From positions 28,700,942-28,764,941 of the forward strand of contig QCXZ01000001.1 in assembly GCA_025024175.1 (NCBI GenBank): a DNA stretch of 64,000 nucleotides, read 5' to 3'. Origin of the DNA: Rhyzopertha dominica (taxonomy: Eukaryota > Arthropoda > Insecta > Coleoptera > Bostrichidae). A program made the position numbers and the translations under genes. Shown piece after piece: positions 22,871 through 32,319 of this stretch. The stretch's first letter is position 1, and every line of letters starts with the position of its first letter. The notes beneath the pieces were generated by a model. The model was not told the DNA's origin. It saw only the letters and a program-made list of their open reading frames with translations, and made no database searches.

Positions 22871-23367
22871 AATGAACTGACTCACTAATACCTTTTCGTA
22901 GATATACTCACGCACTAGAAGTATTATTTGGTATCTTCTGTAGGAACTATCGGGAATAATAGCTCGCGTTATCCATGACTACCACAGAAATGTCGCAATG
23001 AGCTGCCTTTTATACAGGGTGTCCCGCAACTGACAAAACCAAATCATAAATTCTAGATAGGATTATAGGTCACACAATCTCAATATGTATACCTGTTTTT
23101 CCTTCCGAAGGGTTGCTTAAAAGTGCATTTCACAAAACTGATTATATTTAATATCTCACAAAATGTTGAAGAAATTATCTTGATCTTCTAAATTCTACAT
23201 TATAAACAAGATGGTGACAGAGCCGTTTTAAAACAGGTTAAAATTGAGGTGATGGACTAAAAACTATCACAACTTCTTTGAAAATGTAAGAATGTAAGCT
23301 TTCGCGGTCAGAGTCAGATTGAAATCTTAGTCTTTTTGGGTTAGACCGCGTCTGATTTAGGAATAAG

Positions 23368-23408
23368 GTCGACGTTTCGCCCGCACTTGTAAGGGGCATC
23401 ATCAGGAC
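23368..23408 (-). ncRNA. Compact hammerhead in the Penelope-like 3' region
   Basis: On the minus strand, GTC is followed by the core CTGATGA, a stem-loop closed by GCCC/GGGC, GAAAC, GTC and GAC. GTC/GAC gives three pairs of stem I. At the equivalent place the copies at 19191 and 19265 have CTT/AAG, so the pairing is kept while the bases differ. Stem III is minimal. Confidence 0.72.
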
Positions 23409-23712
23409 TGAAATAAGGAGTATACAATATGGTACAAACCTAACGCGGGAAACGCCCGAACTGAACCAAATCCCAAAGAGGAAAGAGAATGAAAACAATA
23501 GATATCGTTGTACGGCATAAGCGGGAGATTGCCATCGGATGATTGGGTACCTACTAACTAGTGGAGAGATGAAAACCGTCTTCGCGGTTTGGATTATTGG
23601 GATGTTTGGAAATTTCTATTGCTTCTCGGAATGTTCGGGTTGTGAAAAAGGGGACTTTCGCCAGAACTGACACATTGTCAAACAAAATATTGTGACCGGT
23701 TTCATGTTAATG

Positions 23713-24662
23713 TTAGGGTACTGCTGAGTGGGTAAAGAAACCTGATTTTATGCAACGTTTATGTTCATTAAGCCTGGTTTTAAAGGATCTACCTATTTCG
23801 CCGATATATACGGCACCGCACGAACAAGAGATGGTGTAAATACCTCTAAAAGATAATGGATTTATTTTGTCCTTCGGAGATAGAAGAATCTGTGACATTT
23901 TAGAAGAGGGCTGAAAGATAGTACGGATTACTCCTTTCTATGGAATTTTGCCAATTCTGTCTGTGACACCTTGAAAATAGGGAAGTAAGTAGTCGATCTA
24001 TAATTTGGGGGTTCTAAAGTTAGTTTGGATTTGGGGTAAAGATGACGATTAATAGCATATTGTATATCACGGTTATTATACCCGTTGTTGGCCAGACTAA
24101 TGCGTAAGTGTTGCAATTCACTTCGAAGTTTGTCCGGTTCAGAAATTGATATAGCGCACAACATGAGAATTTAGGACAGAACGTTTTTGTGACGTATTGT
24201 GATGAGAAGACTCAAGTAAGTACCGATCTGTGTGAGTGGTTTTGCGATAGAATGACCTAAACGACCATCCAGTAGACGAGTGACAAGGACATCAGGAAAT
24301 GGGAGAAAATTATTGCTTTCGATTTCCATCGTGAATTTTATATCGGAATGTTGAAAATCACGGTGATTTAAGAAGGTTGTCAGGGTTTTGGAGTCGTAAG
24401 GCCATCTAATAAAAGTGTCGTCGACATAACGAAGCCAGTCTTTAGATTTCAGGTCTGATGACTCTAAAGCTATTCATTCAAAGGCTTCCATGAATATGTT
24501 TGCCACTACTGGTGACAATGATCCATAGGGGTACCAGAAATTTGTCCGTAGAATTGACCATGAAATGTGAAATACGTAAAAGCTTGGCGAATATACCATG
24601 TTGATTGTTTCGGGATAATATTTCATAAGTAATGTCTCTAAATGAATTACAATCAACTAAAA
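23713..24662 (-). pseudogene. Penelope-like polyprotein remnant (RT and GIY-YIG endonuclease)
   Basis: Pieces in different frames give, in order: 'YGSLSPVVANIFMEAFE' (RT; family GSPLSP, one Pro lost); 'WLRYVDDTFIRWP' near 24440-24400 with the catalytic YVDD; 'SEPDKLRSELQHLRISLANN' and 'AINRHLYP' of the linker; and 'GIYTISCSCGAVYIGEIGRS' followed by 'FKTRLNEH', the GIY-YIG fold with its conserved Arg. The RT copies RNA and the GIY-YIG domain nicks DNA. Frameshifts between blocks and the missing N-terminal half make this copy inactive, although several catalytic residues survive. Confidence 0.83.
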
Positions 24663-25305
24663 AAATTCGTTAGCATACCTTAATTGTTTACGAGGTTGTA
24701 TTTTTGTCAAACTTTGGACGGCTATAATTTAAAACCGAAAACCTTTTTTATCTAACTTTTTAATATAAATCTTGCCCATTTAATCCCCTGCATCTACATT
24801 TAAGCGTTGTCGGTGTAATTACGGGATACTGATGAGGTATACTGAAGTCGGACATGACGACATAGGCATCCTAGTGCTTCCATTAGGTGTTCTATATTTA
24901 GTACCATCATGGATCATCTACTGTGCTATGCTACTGATATTAACAAATTCCCAAAAGAATAGAGAACTGCTTTTTTCACTCGCCGTCAGCGCTGTATGAC
25001 GTTTTTGAAATAACCGTATGCAAACAAATTAAAAAAAAACCTTTAAAGTACCTAATATAATCATACCTGAAAACCAGTATGGTTTGCTCCACTGTACTTT
25101 TAGCCAATTAATATAGCATTACCTATAGGTACCATTAATAAAAAATGTTTCGCGATGAAGGGCGCGTGAAAGATATTCTCAAGAAACAACGTTTTTGAAG
25201 ATCTTTCGGTTACTTTGAGTACTGAATCTGATCGTGAAAGTAAGAAATTTTAGTGCGATGAACGAACCTGTAGAAGAAAGCTTTGCAAAGTCAAAAATAT
25301 GTATG
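24663..25305. other. Unannotated sequence
   Basis: No gene or repeat was recognised. Confidence 0.4.
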
Positions 25306-25309
25306 TATA

Positions 25310-25735
25310 CTTACCCGCCGTCATGCACCCTCCTTTCGTATGTTGAACCATAACCACTTCCGCCATGCCGCATAACGTTCCCAACCGCTCGCCCTTTCGC
25401 TCTTAACGCGTCTCGTACGGCGTTGCCGTCGGTTTAATGGAGCACCAGGCGCATTACTGGGATTCCCCGGGGACGTTAATCACCTGGTACCTCGCGCTTA
25501 ACGGAGGTCGCGCCCTGCAAGAATTCCTCTCGGCGAGCCGTGCCGGCCGAGGTGACGGCAAAACCGGCCCACCCCGTCCCAAATCAGATCGGCATTAATC
25601 ACCTGGCGGCGACACCGACATGACGTCACATTAATTGTGTCAACTCCCAGGGATGGAACCATTCGCCCACGTTGTCGCACGTTGGGGGTTGGAGGGTTCG
25701 GGAAGCTTATGGAATCGAGGCGGCCTTAGTAGTAG
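25310..25735. promoter_or_regulatory. CpG-rich island with a repeated TTAATCACCTGG motif
   Basis: This is the most GC- and CpG-rich block seen in the window. It has no convincing open frame (a 60-codon minus-strand frame is present but unassigned). The 12-mer TTAATCACCTGG occurs twice (25476-25487 and 25595-25606). It joins a TAAT-type homeodomain core to a CACCTG E-box. A regulatory element or promoter is a reasonable guess; there is no TATA box, splice site or coding evidence. Confidence 0.35.
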
Positions 25736-26584
25736 ATTTTGCGTTGGTTACGTCAAAAAGGTGCCGGAAAAAACTAATCACGTTTTTCAAACCTTTTAAG
25801 GATTCATACTAACTATATACGAGGGTGAATACAATACCATTCCAAAAGTGGAAATAATGTTATCAGTGGAATCTTCTATGAGAGGGTTTCCGAGAAATCA
25901 AGTTGCCGGTTAAGTGTTAAATCTATTGCAAAATATTAGTTAGGTAAAGTGTCATTAGCTGGCAACACTAATCCACGTCACCGAGACGTCAACATTCTGA
26001 GTTTTGTTCGGGTATTGTTTCAACCAGTTTTGATATAATTACTTCAAATTACACTCCAATTCGATTTCCTTAAGCTGCTCCCATCACGTGTTGGTTCATT
26101 CGAACCATGATACTACGACTAAACAAGATATGTTCACTAGGCGAACGCATTGTTGCCCGGTTGACGCACGTCAGACCGTGACTACCAAAGACAATTTGAG
26201 CTTATTTGTCTATGGTGACTACTCACTATTTTTAAAATGTCAAAAATGTAGTCACTGGGATGATACAGCTTGTGAGCTGAATGTTGAGTCTCACGTCACG
26301 ATTTTGCGAATCAAACACCGACAACTAATTTTACTGTTGCGCCGTTCGCGCTTTCCTTGCTTATATGGGGTGGCATTTGGGGCGTACATCTGCGGATTAG
26401 ACGTACGTGATTGTTTCTCTTTCTCTCTAATACTAGTGTCATCAATGATATTTCATCAGTGGCACTGCATTATTTGTAGTGATTGACTCGTGGTTTGTTT
26501 TGTGGTCTTGCAAACATTTAAACATTTTATCTAACCTTTAATGAGTGCAGTTTATAATAAGAGAACTTGTGCAAGTTGGCGTTC

Positions 26585-26870
26585 TCGCCCATCAAGCGAG
26601 ACTTGGTGTTTATAGATGAAACTTGGGTATTCCAAAAGAATGAAGCACATAACTACTGCATAGACTAAGGCACGGATCCGTGAGTGGTTGGATGCGTGGT
26701 ATTCTCATGGCCAATACTACTTAAGGCTGAGCTGCTGGTATTGGTCAAAGAACATTCTTCGGCTAAGAAATATGTAGTAGATGAGTACCTTAGAGAGCAT
26801 TTTCATAAGGTGCTTCGACTGTCGCCATACCCCTACTAGTTCAGCGTTAAGTAAATTGTTGTTTGTACCC
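26585..26870 (+). pseudogene. Tc1-like (IS630 superfamily) transposase relic
   Basis: 'FIDETWVFQKNEAHNYCID' matches the first catalytic block (FIDETW). Further on, 'KKYVVDEYLREHFHKVLRLS' and 'PYPY' match the block before the last catalytic residue (family: HKVLRLPPYHCDLNPIEL). A stop then follows and the NPIEL part is lost. A stretch of frame-disrupted sequence separates the two blocks. Confidence 0.68.
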
Positions 26871-27384
26871 TAAGCTAATGGAATGTTGTTCATAGGCAAA
26901 GCAGTATTGTGATAAACACATTGGCGTAGAGGGCAATGCTGAAGCACATTTGTTGGCCATGTGGGCACATACACAGGAGAGCACCTCCGCACGCTAGTGT
27001 TCATTTGTCCGGCACCTCAAGCAACAGATTAACTCTTGGTATCAGTGGGTGCAAATAATTGATGTATAATATCCAGAGCATGCCCCTTGCACATGCGCCA
27101 CCAGCAACACACATGTAATTTGTAGACCGCTGAACAGCACGCCACTGAAAAAAATCTGAGAGTGACTTTCAATCGATTTGAACCATACCATAGACCATAC
27201 GCTTTAGATTTATGGCGTGAGGCTCAACTTTCATCTCACAGACTATACATGATACTTATCAGTTATCGCCCTGGTCACGGATTGACGTCATTCACCAAAG
27301 ATACCGGCTGATCGTGNGCATATCTTGTTAGTCTTAGTATCATGGTTTTAGTTCACTACAAACCTAAATTTAAATAAGTTTAGC

Positions 27385-28270
27385 ATGCGGTGCCAATGCT
27401 TGTGGCACAGGCTCCGTATTACTTCACGTGTATAGCGATGGAGAACGCTAAGTTGTGCGGAGGAGTTTTACTCTCAAATCGATAACGAAGCGTTAGCTAT
27501 TATTTTTGGAGTAAAAATGTCATGACTGTTTATATGGTAAGAAATGTATTCTTCTGACAGACCATACTTATATATTCCGAATATGCTGCAGACAGATTGC
27601 AACGTTGTAATTTAACTTTAACGTTATACAAATATGTTATGTCTAAAGATGCTAGTGCTAGATGCACTTTCAAGATTGTCAATAAAAAGTAACAAAGGCA
27701 AAAAAGCTGATTACGGTCACATAGTGTATATTGAAGAAGATTTGGCAATAAATCTTATTGAAATTGCAATCCAAACAAAAAAGGTCCTATTATAAATAAA
27801 ATATTTGGTTTTCGTTTGCACGGTTGGCTACAGATGAGCAAATCTCTGAAAACATAAAACAATAAGCGAGATTAGTTGCATCTTGAGCATGGACGTTTGT
27901 TATGATGATATCGAATGGTAATTCCATCGAAACTTCAAGAATGTGTATTAAAAGAGATTCATTTTGTACATCTGGGCATGAGCAAGTGTAAAGCATTGGC
28001 AAGGGCTTATGTATGGTGATGACTTATATATTGAAAAGTTGTGTCGTTCTTGTAAAATTTGTAATAAAACTAAATCAAACCCCTGAAAGGTAGTACTGCA
28101 TCCATTGGCCCTCCATTAATGCTGTACCTGGTCAAGATTGCATATTGATTTTTTGGGGGCCATGTTTTAATAAAAACCACTTAGTCATTACCGATGCTTG
28201 TACTAAATCGTTAGAGGTTTACAAAATGGAGGCGTGCACTGCGAAAAATACCATTAAAGTTTTAAGGAAG
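27385..28270 (+). pseudogene. Ty3/gypsy pol relic: RNase H and integrase
   Basis: With frame changes, the plus strand reads 'YSQIDNEALAIIFGVK' (RNase H; family YSQIDKEALAIIFGVKKF), then 'LDALSRLS' (family ADALSRLP), then 'YIEKLCRSCKICNKTKSNP' (integrase zinc-binding CX2C), then 'LHIDFLGP' and 'HLVITDACTKSLEVYKM' (start of the integrase core with its first Asp, DF). Many stops and frameshifts are present, and reverse transcriptase and LTRs were not found. It is a different and older copy than the element at 58446-64000. Confidence 0.75.
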
Positions 28271-28274
28271 GCGA

Positions 28275-29785
28275 TTGCGAGATTGCGAAAGCAAATGAAT
28301 TAAATACTCATTTGTGTATAAATGTATATAGCTCACTTAATCATATATTTTGTTTTATTGGTGAACTTCACATGTTGAATAACCATTTTTCCAATTGTGA
28401 CCATTTTGATTATTTCGTATGACAAATGACATAATGGTCATACTAAAGAAATGATGACGTTTCGTCATAGTAACAAATTGCAATGTTTCAATCATCTCAA
28501 AACAAATATCTCTTTAAATATTACGCTACTGGTCTCAGCGTTTTTTCTTAATATTTATAAATAATACGTATTTCTTTTTGGATTGTATTCGTTACTTTAT
28601 CCCTTCGACAAGCAAAAAAGATGAACACCGCATGCAATAAGCCGTGTAATACCAAATGGCACCGATAAGCAGTTGCGTACTAAGCATGTATCCAGGGATC
28701 CAGGGTAGGTATAGATACTAACTACAGTTAGTAAAAATAAGGAAAATTGGACTAGGCAAAACTGTAAAACAGGCAGGTGCGCCCAACGGGTTCTCCCGGT
28801 CTTATTTACACCTTCGCACGCGGCAGGATACATTTATTGCCCTGAGAAACATCCCGCTATCGCGCCGAGCCATTTCCAGGTGACGTCTACCCCCGTGTTG
28901 CCCTCCCAGTTCGCACATTTAGACGGTGATGCATCACTGTTCGCATATCACTGTCAAATCACGCTGATGTTGAGGTGGGATCCAAATTCGAAGCGAATTG
29001 AATAATTTGAATCTTAAAGTGGGAGCTTTGGGATGATGATATTAGTAAGTTGGGAAATACGCAACTGGTTTCAGGAAAACTTAAAATTGTTTCTCATTAA
29101 TGATTATTTTTCTCAGGAAGCATTTAACTCCTAAGTATCTATATAAATATTTTCATATCTAATGCTCGTTAGTTGTGAATTCTGAATTTATAGGATTTTC
29201 AGAATTGAAAATAGTTTCAGTAAAATTTCATATCTATATACTTAGGTTGCCTATGTTTGCATATATATTTTTGATGTAGTACAATATTTTTTTTAATTAT
29301 CAGTGCTAATTTTATAGAGTAATGGCCTATTAAAAAGCCAATAGTTATATTATAGTACATACATCAACTTTCACAAGCAGACAGTGGCGAAGTTATAGGG
29401 TATTATTTCATTCTCTATAAAAATTGCCTATGCCCTAGAATTTGTTCTTGGGCACTCATATGATTCAAAACGGTTCTGAGGAAAGAAATAGTGCATAATT
29501 TTGACCTACTAAATCGCCTCCATTATAGTTATTATTATAAATATGTAAAGCATTTACCTATATATTGCACATTCCTTTGTCTTCTGAATTAACTCATTTA
29601 ACAGTTCTTAGCCTGGATTTCATTCAAAGGATTTGCCATTTTCTACATTACCTGGCAGAAGTGATCAAACGTGAAATATAATGACTTTTTTCAAAAGTTT
29701 TCCACTTTCCCAGAATAATGAAAGTGAGTTGTACCGGTACAACTTTGTCGGCAATGAAGACAGTCCACATCTGATAACTTAGTAT
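28275..29785. other. Unannotated sequence
   Basis: No gene was recognised. About 28600-28980 is moderately GC-rich and non-coding. Confidence 0.35.
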
Positions 29786-29787
29786 GA

Positions 29788-29895
29788 ACTCGACGATCTT
29801 ATAAGAGATTTGCAGTTACCTAAGTCTAAAGATGAGTTACTTGTCACAAGGTTGCAGCAGTGAAAGTTCCTTGGTCCAAGACAGATGTTAGTTTT
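29788..29895 (+). pseudogene. Fragment of a multicopy arthropod protein of unknown function
   Basis: The frame reads 'YELDDLIRDLQLPKSKDELL' then 'VTRLQQ' and a stop. From memory it resembles a widespread repeated arthropod sequence with the pattern LNDLVRDLxLPKxxAELLGSRL. Its function is unknown to me and it may belong to a transposable element. Short and broken; the match is tentative. Confidence 0.35.
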
Positions 29896-29944
29896 AAGTA
29901 AATATTTAACGCCTCCATATACCGAAAAAAATAATATATTTAAG

Positions 29945-30320
29945 TAGAAATTTAGATGGCGATGCCATCTGTCAGCATTACACTGACATAATGACAAGGC
30001 CACCTAGCTGCCATTATGGGAACTTCTTCCTAAAGGAAGTAACCTGTAGCCTGACAAGTTGGCATGCACCTGTATACATCAACTTGACAGCAGGCCCCCA
30101 CGGCACGCGGGTAAGAACCGACATACATTAATATGCATGTCTGTATATGCTTACATCATACCAAGCCTTTGGTATATATGCAAAACCAGTTCTATGCCAT
30201 GCTGTCTGCACTAGACCTCAACTTTACTGATGAATTATAATGATAGCGAAATAGATCTACCTGCAGTTGGTTGCGGTGCAGACAGCACAGCACACACATG
30301 CATTTTAAAGAATACTTAAT
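29945..30320 (+). mobile_element. Rearranged copy of the hammerhead repeat (second half inverted)
   Basis: Positions 29945-30145 match modules A and C of the 5343 copy in the same orientation. From about 30160 the ribozyme module follows in the opposite orientation, so the hammerhead is on the plus strand here. The join shows an inversion relative to the tandem copy. The flanks share only a weak TTTAA-type match, so no confident duplication is called. Confidence 0.75.
30220..30268 (+). ncRNA. Hammerhead ribozyme, inactive-looking copy
   Basis: CTGATGA and GAAA are kept in the 49-nt frame. Stem II has a lost pair (ATTAT against ATAGC). Stem I is mispaired (AACTTTA against TGCAGTT), and the cleavage triplet is ACC instead of ATC. 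Cleavage is not expected. Confidence 0.65.
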
Positions 30321-30328
30321 CTTATATA

Positions 30329-31082
30329 CGGGGTGGTCGCGATGTAATGGGCGAAAATTCATTCACTTATCTTAGTGCTGTCAGTAATGTTACAGTATTA
30401 TTCGTGTCTTATTAAAAGCATACTTTTATAGAGAACTATAAAAAACCCCGAAGAGCTATAGAAGAAAATTGTAAATGCTGCCAAATCATTTCGTAACAAA
30501 AATCTTTATTTTAAAATATAGCAGTCTTTCAACAAACGCGTTAATAAACGTATTGAAGTTGAAGGCGGAAATGTTGAACATTTATTGTAATATTCAGTAA
30601 TTAACTGTTCATCAATACTTGAAATAAACTCTTGTTTTTTTTACATTCGTACCTTATTTTGAATACCCAAATTACCAAAGCTAAATATCTTGAGAACGGT
30701 GCATAAAGTATAGCTTTTTTTGTGTAAAAGAAGTTGTAAAATCAGAATTTGATAACCGAAAATAGATTTGTTGAGATATACAAGTTTTGTAGTTTTCAAC
30801 GCATTCGACCCAGCACAGGTGGCGCCCTCTATGAGCTACAAACAAACTATGGATACATTTCAATCACTCGGCCCAGAAAACCCCTTAACACTAAAATTTT
30901 ATCTCGACCTGAGCATTTATTATGAAATAAATAAGAAAAAAGCTAACATAATATTTAGTATTCAACACCCTGTATCTGTGTAAGTATCAACTTTTGGACT
31001 AAGATGAGTTTGTCTTAATCGCAATACTTTGACGTCAGGAATCTAGTCATAAATTTTGGCCCATTACATCGCGACCACCTTG
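30329..31082. mobile_element. MITE with 24-bp TIRs and TA duplication
   Basis: The left end CGGGGTGGTCGCGATGTAAT (and on through GGGC) matches the reverse complement of the right end at 22 of 24 positions. TA flanks both sides (30327-30328 and 31083-31084). The 754-bp body has no transposase, so it is a non-autonomous Tc1/mariner-type element. Confidence 0.85.
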
Positions 31083-31089
31083 TATAGGT

Positions 31090-31770
31090 CCTCAAATAGG
31101 AAAATATGTGTGATGGGAGCATTTGAATCATTTTGCGGACGTTGATAGGGTTGTTTGGAACTCCTTAAAACTTGGCGCCCGAGGCGCTTTTTCATCAAGG
31201 TCAGTGTTCATGCTAAGCAAATGCAATAACAGCGTTAAAGTTATTAATGCCCGATAGAAATACTGCTGTATGCTTGTACTATTAAAATAGTACAGTTCGA
31301 AAATTAAAATGCTTGTAAAGATTATTTCGGAAAATATACCAAGGTTTCTAAAACCAGAACAAGTTACATGACTACTGTTGGTTTGTTATAATATATACTG
31401 ATTTAAGCATTTACAAAAAAAGAGTTTTCTTATTTTTAATTGCTTATTTTAACTATAAAGTTTTACATNTGTTTAACGACCAAGTTTATATAAATTATTT
31501 TTTCTGTCATGAACACCTAAAAAATAAGGAAGAAAACAAGTGTATGTTTTAGTTATGAACAAACATCTTCTAAACTAGTGAAATTTGTTGCACGCAAGAC
31601 GTCCGTAAACTTTCAAAACTGCCTTTAAAGTGTCACAAAACATAAATTAGTAGAGTATTCCAATATCAAAAAAATCAAATCGAGAGTATAGCGGCACTCA
31701 AACTTTCCAAAAACGTTCTCTTGACCGATTTTTTTAAGGGGACGATGTAACGGTGTTCGCATATGAACCT
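31090..31770. other. Unannotated AT-rich sequence
   Basis: No gene or repeat was recognised. Confidence 0.4.
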
Positions 31771-31783
31771 TACCTTTACCTAC

Positions 31784-31885
31784 CTTTTTCGTGTTTTTAA
31801 ATTCAGAAATTTCCGATTTATGCATTGACTTAAAATGATTTCTCATAGCCGTCGTACCTAGTTCCTTCTTTTTTGAGAATATTCA
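31784..31885 (-). pseudogene. BED-type zinc finger fragment, probably hAT transposon-derived
   Basis: The minus strand reads 'KKKELGTTAMRNHFKSMHKS' then 'EISEFKNTKK'. The GTTAMRNHFKSMH part matches the second half of a BED finger (G-T-x-x-L-x-x-H-(x)n-H). The frame then meets a good splice donor (AAG|GTAGGT, donor at 31783-31778). The cysteine half of the finger is not visible. hAT transposases commonly start with BED fingers, so this may be a remnant. Confidence 0.42.
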
Positions 31886-31889
31886 TTGC

Positions 31890-32275
31890 TCAAAGCTTCT
31901 AGATGCAAGCTTCGTTCAGCATCGCAAAGCATAAGTAAGTCTATATTTCACTGTAAACGTATTTATTATGTTTACAAATCACCAATCACCACACTCTAAC
32001 CTCAACATCAATCAAAATGATCCGACAACCGGAAAAAGCAGTTACTTTTGTCACAGCGAAAACCGGAACTGAACCGAAAAAAATTCGCTTATATTCTGTT
32101 TGCGCAGGTTCCAAAACCAAGGTTCCAACACGTGTTACTTCAAATTGCGTAGGTTGCGGCTTAGCTAGCCCCTGTCCTCTTCATCACTTTAGTTTGAGAT
32201 TTTGGCGGGGTATGTTGCACTATTATTGATATTATTATTTTTTAAATATATCATCTGCCCTGGTCAATCCGCCCT
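31890..32275. other. Unannotated sequence
   Basis: No gene was recognised. The 70-codon frame at 32017-32229 is unassigned. Confidence 0.35.
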
Positions 32276-32283
32276 GACCATAC

Positions 32284-32313
32284 GACTAATTTCGCCATAT
32301 TGGAGCTCATCAG
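32284..32313 (-). ncRNA. Possible degenerate hammerhead core
   Basis: On the minus strand, CTGATGA is followed by GCTCCAATATGGC, GAAA and TTAGTC. The core spacing is right and a GTC triplet is present, but stem II shows only two Watson-Crick pairs plus a wobble, and stem I (CTAC against GTATGG) is imperfect. Confidence 0.35.
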
Positions 32314-32319
32314 GTAGGG

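Larger units (their letters stand above)
23285..24662 (-). mobile_element. 5'-truncated Penelope-like element
   Basis: The minus strand reads from reverse-transcriptase remnants (24656-24390) through a linker (24164-23928) and a GIY-YIG endonuclease (23898-23713) to a 3' region with a hammerhead (23408-23368). This is the domain order of Penelope-like retroelements. The 3' end is placed near 23285 by the end of recognisable sequence and is approximate. Confidence 0.8.

Noticed and set aside
23015..23275. Sequence starting acagggtgtcccgcaac like a mariner-type terminus
   Set aside because: Only one end was seen; without a partner or TA duplication it is not called an element.
26088..26486. 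Open frame of 132 codons on the plus strand
   Set aside because: Starts at an arbitrary ATG, has no recognisable domain and unusual composition. Lengths like this occur by chance over 64 kb.
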